64,000 bases of DNA from Arthrobacter glacialis (GTDB taxonomy: Bacteria; Actinomycetota; Actinomycetes; Actinomycetales; Micrococcaceae). The notes below the pieces were generated by a model, which saw only the letters and a program-made list of their open reading frames with translations, was not told the DNA's origin and ran no database searches. The stretch is from contig NZ_PPXC01000002.1 in the NCBI RefSeq assembly GCF_002909445.1, positions 124,001-188,000 of the forward strand, given 5' to 3'. Shown piece after piece: positions 20,080-27,865 of this stretch. The translations under genes and the position numbers were made by a program. Positions within the stretch are counted from its first letter, which is position 1. Every line of letters begins with the position of its first letter.

Positions 20080-21729
20080 ATGGGCAAGGCTGACATGGGT
20101 AAGGCTGAGGCGCCCAAAGCGTCCAAGCCGTCACGGCCAGTAAAATCCAAGAAGCAACGCCGCTGGCCCCTGGTGGTGGCCGGAACCGCCACCGTGGCCT
20201 TGGCTGTGGGCGTCATCGGAGCAGGCACACTGTTTCCTGGCCTCAATGCGACAGCGGAGACCACACCAAGCCCGCACGCCCTGCCGGTGGGGGAGACCCT
20301 GGCGAATTGTCAGGGCCCCACACAGTTGCTGGCAGGCTCGGCGGCGGGGACGGATCCGCAGTTTTCTGCCAACTCCTCCGCCACCAAGTCACTGTTGAAC
20401 GCAGTGGTCTTGAGTAACCCCAACGGAGACTTGCCGGGCTCGGTTTTCCAGGCTCTGGACACCAAGTTCTCCTCCTTGCTCACGCTCGCCAAGGCATCCG
20501 ATTCCCCGAGCACGCCAGCCACGGCCCTCTCCGGCTCACCCAAGGCACGTGCGGCCGTGGTGCTCGGTAGTGCTGTGGGTGGCGAGTCGGTGCTCCGTGC
20601 CCAGCCCTTTAGCGATGAGTCCTCCACCGGCTCGGCCTCCGTGGTGGTTGAGGCGGGCGACGGCGATCTTGCCGGCTTGGCTGCCGCAACGTGCCAGCGC
20701 CCGGCCAATGACCTGTGGCTCTCCGGTGCCAGCACCAGTGTTGGCCGCACGGCAGTGCTCATGGTTGCCAACTCATCTAAGAGTCCTGCCACGCTCACAC
20801 TGGAAATGTTTGGCAACACGGGGCCTATCAACGCCCCGGGCGGCAAGGGCCTGGTCGTTGGTCCGGGCGCTGTGCGCTCCGTGGTCCTATCCGGTTTGGC
20901 CCCCGACCAGGAACTTCTCAGCGTGCATGTCAAGAGCGCTGGCGGCGCGGTCAGCGCCGTCATTCAGCAATCGGTGTTGCGCGGTCTTACCCCAGGCGGG
21001 GTTGATTATTTGGCACCAGTCCAGGCGCCGGCGTCGTTGGCCACCATTGCCGGGGTGCGGGTTCAGTCCCCGGCGGACGCCGCTAAGATTTCGTCGCAAA
21101 ACTCCTATGCTGACGCAGCCACAATGTTGGCTGTGACGGTGCCCGGGGTGGGCGACGCCGTAGTGGAGGTCAAGGCCTTTGGCGCCTCGGGCCAGGTTGC
21201 TTTGCCCAACGGCGGCGTTTTCACGGCACCTGCCGGCAAGGTCAGCTCGCTGCCGCTGGCAGGACTGCCGGAGGGATCCTACTCGCTCAGCATTAGCGCC
21301 GATGCCTCAGTGACGGCGGCCGTTCGCTTGGTGAACTCCACCAAGCCCGGCGAGGCCGTAGACATGGCTGTGGCGCCTTCCACCGGCCGGCTGGGTGACA
21401 ACCATGTGCTCACTGTGCCCCAAGGCGTGCGCTCCAGCCTGGTGTTCACAGCGCCGGAGGGTGCTGCGACAGTCCGGCTGGTACCGGTTTCGGACAAGGG
21501 TGTTCTGGGTGCGCCCAAGACAGTGGATCTCAAGGGCGGCAGCACGGCCGTAGTTGATCCGGGCGCCTTGCTGGGGGATGGCACTGCAGCAGTTGTTGTG
21601 TCGGTGTCCGGTGCGCCCACCTTTGGCAGCCAATTGCTGGGCAAAGACGGAACAGCCGGCATTGCCGTGCTGCCCATCCCGGGGACAAGCACCGCCAGCC
21701 ACTCAATAAACATCATCACCGGGTACTAA
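20080..21729 (+). CDS. DUF5719 secreted/membrane-anchored protein
   Basis: From ATG 20080 (AAGGAAAG upstream) the product is 549 residues. GTG 20053, which overlaps the GT2 stop, is an alternative. A lysine-rich cytoplasmic head (about 1-35) precedes one membrane anchor (about 37-58), and then a large extracytoplasmic domain of repeated beta-type segments. This is the DUF5719 architecture found directly after the whiB-linked glycosyltransferase in Actinobacteria. The partnership suggests a role in assembling or displaying the same glycan. No catalytic motif is visible. Confidence 0.8.
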   Translation: MGKADMGKAEAPKASKPSRPVKSKKQRRWPLVVAGTATVALAVGVIGAGTLFPGLNATAETTPSPHALPVGETLANCQGPTQLLAGSAAGTDPQFSANSSATKSLLNAVVLSNPNGDLPGSVFQALDTKFSSLLTLAKASDSPSTPATALSGSPKARAAVVLGSAVGGESVLRAQPFSDESSTGSASVVVEAGDGDLAGLAAATCQRPANDLWLSGASTSVGRTAVLMVANSSKSPATLTLEMFGNTGPINAPGGKGLVVGPGAVRSVVLSGLAPDQELLSVHVKSAGGAVSAVIQQSVLRGLTPGGVDYLAPVQAPASLATIAGVRVQSPADAAKISSQNSYADAATMLAVTVPGVGDAVVEVKAFGASGQVALPNGGVFTAPAGKVSSLPLAGLPEGSYSLSISADASVTAAVRLVNSTKPGEAVDMAVAPSTGRLGDNHVLTVPQGVRSSLVFTAPEGAATVRLVPVSDKGVLGAPKTVDLKGGSTAVVDPGALLGDGTAAVVVSVSGAPTFGSQLLGKDGTAGIAVLPIPGTSTASHSINIITGY

Positions 21730-21734
21730 TCCCC

Positions 21735-21890
21735 AACTCCGCCCCAATCCAAGCCGCTGGCGCGTCTTGAATTGGGGCCCCTCGGAGTTGTGGGCCCAGC
21801 CAACTCCTCCTCAACCCAAGCCGCTGGCGCGTCTTGAATTGGGGCCCCTCGGAGTTGTGGGCCCAGCCAACTCCTCCCCAATCCAAGCCG
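21735..21890. repeat. 67-bp tandem repeat (about 2.3 copies)
   Basis: Units begin AACTCC at 21735, 21802 and 21869 (period 67). Shared words are CCAAGCCGCTGGCGCGTC and TTGAATTGGGGCCCCTC. The third copy breaks off after CCAAGCCGCTG. Each unit can fold, for example ATTGGGG...GGAGTTG with CAACTCC...CCCCAAT. Located 5 bases past the DUF5719 stop. Confidence 0.85.
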
Positions 21891-21986
21891 CTGATTCGAA
21901 ACTGCAGCTGATGCGGGTTGCTGATTCGAAACTGCAGCTGATGCGGGTTGCGCCGTCGGCAACCCGCATCAGCTGCCGTTTGGAAT
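21891..21986. repeat. 30-bp direct repeat plus palindrome
   Basis: A 30-base unit starting CTGATTCGAAACTGCAGCTG occurs twice (21891-21920 and 21921-21950). Its second copy forms a perfect 17-base stem (21934-21950 with 21960-21976), core GCAGCTGATGCGGGTTG. The word CAGCTGATGCG is shared with the palindrome at 9454-9513. It lies between two convergent genes and may terminate both. Confidence 0.85.
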
Positions 21987-22028
21987 TCACAGCCAGGGGC
22001 CCACGGGCAGTTAAGTGGCCGTTCAGTG

Positions 22029-22586
22029 TCAGTGGCCCCGGAACTTGCGGAACAGCGGGTCAACGGTGTCGGGGTCAATGTTGAGCAGTCCCGCAACTTG
22101 TTCCACCATGACCTCGTGCACCAGCTCGCGGATTTGGCCCGGGTTGTCGCACAGGACCTCCACGGGGTGCCGGTAAATGGCGATGGACGATGGCACTGCA
22201 GGGGAGGTGCCGGTGGCCGCCTTGGCCCGGTTGAACTTGCCCAAGGGTGCCTGGGCCCCTGAGGCGATGATGGCTTCGAGCTGATCAGGAACTTCTTCAA
22301 TCAAATATTCCACCGAGGCCAGGGAATCGGGCCACAAACCGCGCAGCCGCTCGACGGAATCCACCACCAGGTCCTCAAATTTTTCGCTGCGTGTCCGTGC
22401 CCCGGGCAGGCTTTCGGGGAGCACAGACCCGCGCAGACCGCGGCCGTGCCTGTCGCGGCGACGGCGCACAAAAGACCGCCCTGCCACTGCATCGGTTGCT
22501 GCTGTACTCGTGTCCTGGTCCGCGGAAACCGTCGGTTCCAGCGAGATGGTGAGCGATTTTTCGCTGTCTCTGGCATTGAACTGCAT
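22029..22586 (-). CDS. metallopeptidase-family (zincin-like) protein, possibly inactive
   Basis: This 185-residue protein has an Arg-rich N-terminus (FVRRRRDRHGRG) and then the conserved domain of the 'metallopeptidase family' that sits beside DUF3499 in Actinobacteria. Where zincins carry HExxH, this one has HEVMVEQ, so the second metal-binding His is absent. The segment IAIYRHPVEVLC is typical of the family. A minus-strand TAGAGT (22593-22598) ends 6 bases before the ATG, suggesting a leaderless mRNA divergent from the DUF3499 gene. Activity is doubtful. Confidence 0.8.
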   Translation of the reverse strand: MQFNARDSEKSLTISLEPTVSADQDTSTAATDAVAGRSFVRRRRDRHGRGLRGSVLPESLPGARTRSEKFEDLVVDSVERLRGLWPDSLASVEYLIEEVPDQLEAIIASGAQAPLGKFNRAKAATGTSPAVPSSIAIYRHPVEVLCDNPGQIRELVHEVMVEQVAGLLNIDPDTVDPLFRKFRGH

Positions 22587-22592
22587 CTATTT

Positions 22593-22645
22593 ACTCTAGG
22601 CTCGTGCGCCGCCAACGGGAAATATCCCGGCGCTAAGGGTAGTCT
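22593..22645. promoter_or_regulatory. divergent promoters with very short leaders
   Basis: On the minus strand TAGAGT lies 6 bases from the ATG at 22586. On the plus strand TAGTCT (22640-22645) lies 8 bases from the GTG at 22654. Both would start mRNAs at or next to the first codon. Clear -35 boxes are not visible. Confidence 0.5.
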
Positions 22646-22653
22646 AGGGAATC

Positions 22654-23055
22654 GTGGGAACACTTCGTCAATGCACAAGATCAGCCTGCCGTGAATCGGC
22701 AGTGGCCACTTTGACGTACGTTTATGCCGATTCGACAGCTGTTTTGGGGCCGCTGGCCACCTTCGCTGAGCCGCATTGTTACGATCTCTGCGCCAAACAT
22801 TCAGCCCGGTTGAGCGCCCCCTTGGGGTGGGAAGTCATCCACCTGGCCCGTTCGGACAAGCCCCCTGCGCCGGGTCCTGACGATCTGCTCGCCTTGGCGG
22901 ACGCCGTCCGTGAGGCCGCCAATGGGCAGCCTTCAGCCGGTGATGCCTCACCGGCTGTGCGTGAATACCGCGGAACTCTTGAACCGCCGCAGTTCTCTCC
23001 CGGTGCCGGCAGCAATTCCGGGCGTCGCGGCCACCTGCGCATCCTGCGCGACTAG
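22654..23055 (+). CDS. DUF3499 family protein (Cys-rich)
   Basis: The product is 133 residues. Four cysteines (Cys7, Cys12, Cys42, Cys46) in RQCTRSAC and HCYDLCAKH could bind zinc. The C-terminal half is low-complexity and ends in basic residues. DUF3499 is an actinobacterial family normally paired with the metallopeptidase gene and manB; the first partner is present here and the second is not. The GTG start and upstream TAGTCT fit a leaderless transcript. The function is unknown. Confidence 0.85.
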   Translation: MGTLRQCTRSACRESAVATLTYVYADSTAVLGPLATFAEPHCYDLCAKHSARLSAPLGWEVIHLARSDKPPAPGPDDLLALADAVREAANGQPSAGDASPAVREYRGTLEPPQFSPGAGSNSGRRGHLRILRD

Positions 23056-23110
23056 ATTGCGCGACTAGACTGGTAAACCAGTTGCATCTTACTTAGCGAA
23101 ACGGAACACA

Positions 23111-23290
23111 GTGGCTAACATTAGCGAGAAATTGATGGCAGTGCTGCGCTGCCCCGTCACCGGATCGACCCTGATCCAGGACGGTGAGGAACTTGTGAGC
23201 ACGGCCAATGGCCCGGCAGGTGTCCCCTTGCGTTACACCATTGACGAGGGCATTGCCTTGCTGTTGCGCCCCGAGCAGATCACCTCCTAG
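23111..23290 (+). CDS. Trm112-family small protein
   Basis: A 59-residue protein read from GTG 23111 to TAG 23288. The sequence LMAVLRCPVTGSTL is the Trm112/YcaR-type start with a single CP motif, and YTIDEGIALLL is the conserved C-terminal 'I.dGIP.ll' equivalent. Eukaryotic Trm112 activates methyltransferases, and bacterial relatives are poorly understood. It follows DUF3499 by 55 bases. Confidence 0.8.
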   Translation: MANISEKLMAVLRCPVTGSTLIQDGEELVSTANGPAGVPLRYTIDEGIALLLRPEQITS

Positions 23291-23341
23291 CAGATCAACT
23301 CGTAGCAGTAAGTTCCGCCAAGGAAGCGAAGGGCAGTCCTC

Positions 23342-24172
23342 ATGAGCGCACGGTGGGAGCGTATCGGCAGCCTTGTCAGGCGGCGGCGGGCTGAAAATCC
23401 GGGCCCCATGACGCTCGACGGGACCAATTCCTACGTGCTGGGAGTCCCGGGCGCTGGCGGCGTTGTGGTGGTTGATCCCGGCCCGCTGCTGGATGGCCAT
23501 TTGCAGGCGCTGGCCGGTGCGGGGGCCGTGGAACTGATCCTGATCACCCATCACCACGGTGACCACACGGATGGCAGCCTTGCCCTGCACCAGCTCACGG
23601 GCGCCCCCGTCCGTGCGGCCCAGCCACGTTATTGTCACGCCGCCAATCCCTTGTACGACGGCGAACTCATCCAGGCGGGCGGGCTCACCATTACGGTGCT
23701 CGCCACCCCGGGGCACACCAGCGATTCGCTCTGCTTTGCCGTAGCTGCCCGTGACGAGACAGACGCGCCGGCCATGGTGCTGACGGGCGACACTATCCTG
23801 GGCCAGGGCAGCACAGTGATTTGCTACCCCGACGGCAGGCTGGGGGATTATCTGGATTCCCTCGAGAAGCTGCGCGGCTGGGGCCTTGAACACCGCACGG
23901 CCACCCAAGCCGTAGCCGCGCTTCCGGGCCACGGGCCGGTGCTGGCTGATCTGGCCGAGGCGGCCGGGGCCTATGCCCAGCACAGGGCCGAGCGCCTCGC
24001 CCAGGTGCGGGCCGCCGTCGAACATCTGGCGGGAAAAGGCGCCCCAACGAGCACCGAAGCCGTGACAAGCATTGTGTATGGGGATGTGCCGGCCAATCTT
24101 CAGGGCGCGGCGCAGCTGTCCGTGGAGGCGCAGTTGGATTATCTGCGCAGCGCAGGTTCGGCGGGCCAGTAG
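23342..24172 (+). CDS. metallo-beta-lactamase fold hydrolase (LACTB2-like)
   Basis: The product is 276 residues. The zinc motif HHHGDH is at 70-75, with further ligands in ATPGHTSDS and TGDTILG. After the catalytic domain comes a ~60-residue helical tail (VRAAVEHLAGKGAPTSTEAV), the extension seen in LACTB2-type RNases and related hydrolases. RNA cleavage or thioester hydrolysis are both possible. It ends 64 bases before a NYN-LOTUS gene that is also RNA-related by domain, but separate promoters are likely. Confidence 0.85.
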   Translation: MSARWERIGSLVRRRRAENPGPMTLDGTNSYVLGVPGAGGVVVVDPGPLLDGHLQALAGAGAVELILITHHHGDHTDGSLALHQLTGAPVRAAQPRYCHAANPLYDGELIQAGGLTITVLATPGHTSDSLCFAVAARDETDAPAMVLTGDTILGQGSTVICYPDGRLGDYLDSLEKLRGWGLEHRTATQAVAALPGHGPVLADLAEAAGAYAQHRAERLAQVRAAVEHLAGKGAPTSTEAVTSIVYGDVPANLQGAAQLSVEAQLDYLRSAGSAGQ

Positions 24173-24236
24173 CCACAGGGGCTATAGTCTCTTCAACAGG
24201 CACGGTAAGTCAGTTGGGGGAGGCGAGGGCCGCTTG

Positions 24237-25439
24237 ATGGGCAACGGTGCACCACCACGGAGAAATGTGGCCATTTTCTTTGACGTTGAAAACCTGTTCG
24301 GTGGCTACCGCAGGGACGTTACGGGCGTGCAGCTGGGCAAGGTGGTGCGCACCATTGAGCAGATTGTTCGTACGTCGGGCATCGGCGGCAAGACGGCCAT
24401 GGTCAGGGCCTATGCGAACTGGGCGCGTCCGGAGATGGTGGGCTACAAGCGCGAGCTGCAGGAGTACGGGATCAAGCCCGTGCAGGTCTTTTCCTTCGAG
24501 AAAAGTGTCAAAAACGCGGCCGACATTGAGCTGTGTGTCGAGGCGCTTGAGGTGGCCCATGATGCGCCGTGGGTGGAAGTATTTGTGATTGTTACGGGCG
24601 ACGGCGGATTTGTCCCGTTGGTTCGTCGGCTCCACTTCCTGAACAAGTACGTTGTGGTGGTCTCCACCACTGCCCCGAACTCGGGAATCGTCAACCCGCT
24701 GCTGAAGTCGGTGGCGGATGAGTATCACCAGATAGATGTCCAGGGTCCTGCTGGTCCTGCTGGTCCTGCTGGTCCGGCTGGTTCGGCTGACGTGACGCAG
24801 CCCAGCGGCCCACCGGACGTGGCGGTCCTGAAGGAAGCCATCTTGGGGTTCATTGAGAAACAGCCGCAACTCTCGAAGAAGGGCCAGGTCAACACCCAAG
24901 CGCTCGGCCAGCTTGTGAGCAAGAAGTGGCCGGGGTTGAAGTACACCTCTTATAAGTCGACGAACTTGGGTGGCTTTCTTGAGAAGCACTGCGGGCTGGC
25001 AATCCAGCGACCGGCGCCCCAGAAGGCCATAACGGCGCAGAAGGCACCTGGCAAACATGTGAAATTACCTGAAGTGCCGGTGAAAGTGCCGCCGAAGCCG
25101 GTGAAACCGCCGGCAGCACTGACAGTCAACAACCGTGACGAGTACATTGCGTCGGTGCGGGAACTTTTCACCGACGGCGAGCTGGGCCAACTGGTCCGTG
25201 CCCAGAGAATTGATGGCCTGCACTTAGGTCAGGTTTCGGCTCACCTGAGGGAGGCGATTAGCGGTTACACGTCCGCCGACTCCGGTTTCCCCAAATTCCA
25301 CATGGCGCTCCAAGAGGCACTCGGCGGCACAGACTTCCGTGTGGTCCGGACCGGAGAGAAACTGATGGCAGTTGTTCACTTCCATCATGCCGACCCAGCC
25401 CACGTGCTGGCGGAACAGGCGCCATCTGGCATCGAGTAG
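24237..25439 (+). CDS. NYN (PIN-like) domain protein with two LOTUS/OST-HTH domains
   Basis: The NYN domain occupies about residues 9-167. Conserved acids are Asp16 (FFDVEN), Asp97 (KNAADIELC) and Asp122 (VTGDGGF), the layout of the PIN-like nuclease site. A collagen-like Gly-Pro-Ala repeat (170-182) joins it to a first LOTUS-type domain (about 194-265). A Lys/Pro linker (about 270-315) leads to a second (about 318-390). LOTUS domains bind RNA, often G-rich or structured, so an RNA nuclease or RNA-silencing role is inferred. ATG 24237 follows GAGGG; the upstream frame overlaps the MBL gene and is not used. TATAGT at 24184 is a plausible -10. Confidence 0.85.
   Translation: MGNGAPPRRNVAIFFDVENLFGGYRRDVTGVQLGKVVRTIEQIVRTSGIGGKTAMVRAYANWARPEMVGYKRELQEYGIKPVQVFSFEKSVKNAADIELCVEALEVAHDAPWVEVFVIVTGDGGFVPLVRRLHFLNKYVVVVSTTAPNSGIVNPLLKSVADEYHQIDVQGPAGPAGPAGPAGSADVTQPSGPPDVAVLKEAILGFIEKQPQLSKKGQVNTQALGQLVSKKWPGLKYTSYKSTNLGGFLEKHCGLAIQRPAPQKAITAQKAPGKHVKLPEVPVKVPPKPVKPPAALTVNNRDEYIASVRELFTDGELGQLVRAQRIDGLHLGQVSAHLREAISGYTSADSGFPKFHMALQEALGGTDFRVVRTGEKLMAVVHFHHADPAHVLAEQAPSGIE
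24745..24789 (+). repeat. 9-bp coding microsatellite in the NYN-LOTUS gene
   Basis: The unit GGTCCTGCT repeats about four times, degrading to GGTCCGGCT and GGTTCGGCT. It encodes the Gly-Pro-Ala linker. Its repeat number may vary between strains without shifting the frame. Confidence 0.8.
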
Positions 25440-25598
25440 CGGAGTCCAGCTGACGCCTTCAACAACGCCCTCACGACCGTGTCGTGTTTGCCGGGGAAGT
25501 GATCAATGTGCGTGAAATCATGGCGTAAAATGTCCTTATAGCGAATTGCGCGCCGCGGGTCAATACTGTGGAGTTAATCCACCGAATGGGGAGTTTGA

Positions 25599-26861
25599 AT
25601 GGCTGATGTGGAAGAGACCAGGAAACCTTCTCGAGGTTTGAAGATCACGCTGATCTCCTTGGTCGCTTTTGTGGTCGTTGCCGGGGGCGTGGCTGCCGCA
25701 TCGGCAACTGGCTTGTTGCCACTTGGCCAACTACTCGGGCAAGCGTCGGCTCCCACTGCGTCGGCAACTGCCACCGTCGCGCCGACCCCCACGGTTGCCG
25801 CCATCCCGGCAACTGTTGCCACGACACCCAACACTGGTGCTACCTCCGTCAATCCGGTAACGGAAGTGGCAGCAGAGGTCATCAACGGTACGGTTTTTAG
25901 CGCCGTCCTGAAGGAAACCGCCACAGGTGTTGTTTCCGAGGGTGAGCTGGTGGTCAGCGGACGCAAATGGATTTCCAAAACGCCCCTCAAATTTGCCACG
26001 GACTACACCTTTAATGTGACAGCCATGGACTCGGTGGGCGCCAAGTCCACCCACATCAGCACCTTTTCAACCGTTCCCGCCTCGCACGAGGTAGACGCCG
26101 TGCTGTACCCGGGCGCTGATTCCAAGGTGGGCGTGGCCCAGCCGTTGGAGTTCAAATTTAGTGAACCAGTGGTGAACAAGGAGGCCGTGGAGAAGGCCAT
26201 CACCGTCACCACCAGCACAGGCCAGCAAGGTTCCTTCCGCTGGTACTCGGACACCTTGGTGCGTTACCGCGCCGCAGACTACTGGCCGGCCAACTCAACC
26301 ATCAATGTGGACGTCAAGCTGTTCGGCTTGGATGTTGGCAACGGCATGGTGGGCAATTTCAATAAGAACTACAACGTCAACATTGGCAACAAGGTTGTTA
26401 TGGAAGCCGATGCCGCAGCCCACAGTGTGACGGTCCTGGTCAACGACCAAGTTGCTCAGGTGTTCCCCGCAACTTTGGGTGATGAGGCTTTCCCGTCGGC
26501 TTCCGGGTTCATTGTGCTCACCAATGACAAGCAACGCCACGCAACGTTCAAAGCCTCCACCATTGGCCTGAAGCCGGGCGACCCCGGCGACTACGGCTCC
26601 GTTGACGTGGAATTCGCAACACGGCTTTCCTACAGCGGAATCTTCATCCACCAGGCAACAGAGTCGGCCATGCCGTTCCTTGGCGTCAAGAACCTCTCGC
26701 ACGGCTGCATTGGCCTGTCCGCGGAGGGTGCGGGCTGGGTGTTCAACAACATGGGCGCCGGCGACATCGTCCACACGGTGGGAACACCCAATGAAACCAT
26801 TGCACCCACCGACGGTTTTGGTGACTGGAACATCCCCTTCGAGCAGTACGCCTCGCGCTAA
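25599..26861 (+). CDS. L,D-transpeptidase (YkuD) with Ig-like domain
   Basis: The product is 420 residues. A membrane anchor (about 15-37) is followed by a Thr/Ala/Pro-rich stalk (to about 85), Ig-like beta domains (about 85-270), and the YkuD catalytic domain. The active site SHGCIGLS places His368 and Cys370, with an upstream His in FIHQATES. These enzymes form 3-3 crosslinks in peptidoglycan or attach proteins, and they resist most beta-lactams. The ATG at 25599 has GGGGAG upstream. The 159-base gap before it contains TAAAAT near 25527 as a possible -10. Confidence 0.93.
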   Translation: MADVEETRKPSRGLKITLISLVAFVVVAGGVAAASATGLLPLGQLLGQASAPTASATATVAPTPTVAAIPATVATTPNTGATSVNPVTEVAAEVINGTVFSAVLKETATGVVSEGELVVSGRKWISKTPLKFATDYTFNVTAMDSVGAKSTHISTFSTVPASHEVDAVLYPGADSKVGVAQPLEFKFSEPVVNKEAVEKAITVTTSTGQQGSFRWYSDTLVRYRAADYWPANSTINVDVKLFGLDVGNGMVGNFNKNYNVNIGNKVVMEADAAAHSVTVLVNDQVAQVFPATLGDEAFPSASGFIVLTNDKQRHATFKASTIGLKPGDPGDYGSVDVEFATRLSYSGIFIHQATESAMPFLGVKNLSHGCIGLSAEGAGWVFNNMGAGDIVHTVGTPNETIAPTDGFGDWNIPFEQYASR

Positions 26862-26917
26862 CCGCACCCGCCGGTCATAGTCCAAAGATGCCGGCCCCCA
26901 TGCCGTAGCATCTGGCT

Positions 26918-27421
26918 ATGATCAATGTGCTGGCGGACTTGTGGGCTGATGCGCCCGTGGCCTTTTGGCTGGTGCTCACGGCCGGGCTGTACTACCTGGT
27001 CATGGCAACGTGGCTGAGCGTAATCGACATCAAGCACCAACTGCTGCCCAACCGGATTGTGTTTCCCTCCGCGGCCATTGCTGGGGTGCTGCTGCTGTCA
27101 GCATCCTTTTTCATGCACGACGCCGGAACCGCCTTGCGCACGCTCCTTGGGGGAGTGGTGCTCTGGGCCGTGTACGTGGGGCTCAGGCTGGTTTCGCCCG
27201 CCAGCATGGGCTACGGGGACGTCAAGCTGGCGTTTGTGCTGGGCTTGTACCTTGGTTTTGTTAGCTGGTCAGCAGTGCTGTGGGGGACCTTCTTGGCATT
27301 CGTGTTGGGCGCACTGTGGGGGCTGGCGTTGATGGTCACCAAAAAGGGGACCGGGAAAACCCAGATCCCCTTTGGCCCGTTCATGCTGGCAGGTGCCCTA
27401 GTCGCGCTGGTGGTGGCCTAA
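26918..27421 (+). CDS. A24 prepilin peptidase (TadV/CpaA-like)
   Basis: This 167-residue membrane protein has about five or six hydrophobic segments. The two catalytic aspartates are present: Asp37 (SVIDIKHQLLPN) and Asp101 in the GxGD motif (MGYGDVKL). It lacks the N-methylation domain, as TadV/CpaA peptidases do, so it should cut Flp-type prepilins such as the one at 34633. It faces the tad operon on the other strand. TAGCAT lies 6 bases before the ATG and there is no ribosome site, suggesting a leaderless mRNA. Confidence 0.9.
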   Translation: MINVLADLWADAPVAFWLVLTAGLYYLVMATWLSVIDIKHQLLPNRIVFPSAAIAGVLLLSASFFMHDAGTALRTLLGGVVLWAVYVGLRLVSPASMGYGDVKLAFVLGLYLGFVSWSAVLWGTFLAFVLGALWGLALMVTKKGTGKTQIPFGPFMLAGALVALVVA

Positions 27422-27780
27422 GGAATGTTAGCGGCATCAAGTGTCCTGGCCACATGAATGCACTCAAGCGTGGCCGCGAACGTAACTCCATTGCTTCTTG
27501 CTCGAACGCAATCAGGGAGAATGCCGCGAATTTCGGGAATCCAACTTGGCTGGAACTCGTGGGCCGCAAGAAGGCTGACGCACCCGTGCTGGGCGCCGGC
27601 CAGGTTTGCATGATCGGAAATGGCCAGATTTTCCACCCGGCATAGTGTCAAGTTTTGGTGGCAGGTGGGACTCGTTCCCGGACAAGATCACAGTCGTCAG
27701 CGAAGATGTTATGGGAACCAGCGAGTCCTGTAAGAGCTGAGGCACTCCATTCTCAGGGTGAACTGCCTGCGGGCACGCCA
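27422..27780. other. non-coding or decayed segment
   Basis: No frame in this 359-base stretch gives a convincing protein. One short frame (VSSFGGRWDSFPDKITVVSE, starting at a GTG near 27647) reads like the end of a real protein and may be debris, as may the next segment. Confidence 0.4.
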
Positions 27781-27856
27781 AAGGGGATCGGGAAAACCCG
27801 GATTCCCCTTTGGCCAGTTCATGCTGGCCGTCGCCTTGATCACGCTGGTGGGGTGA
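27781..27856 (+). pseudogene. remnant of a second prepilin peptidase gene (3' end, frameshifted)
   Basis: This stretch repeats the end of the peptidase gene (27343-27415) at high identity: GGGAAAACCC, CCCCTTTGGCC and TTCATGCTGGC are shared. In the intact gene it encodes GTGKTQIPFGPFMLAGAL. The copy has one extra base in the ATTCCCC run, so its frame changes mid-motif, and the 5' part of the gene is missing. It is best read as debris of a partial duplication or of a recombination event at the edge of the tad operon. Confidence 0.75.
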
Positions 27857-27865
27857 AGCGGGTCG

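Noticed and set aside
21735-21986. Possible CRISPR array
   Set aside because: Units abut directly with no unique spacers, the periods are 67 and 30 bp, and no cas genes are present.
27422-27651. 77-residue minus-strand frame between the peptidase and tadC
   Set aside because: It has no recognisable family and no ribosome site; the area looks like debris of a partial duplication.
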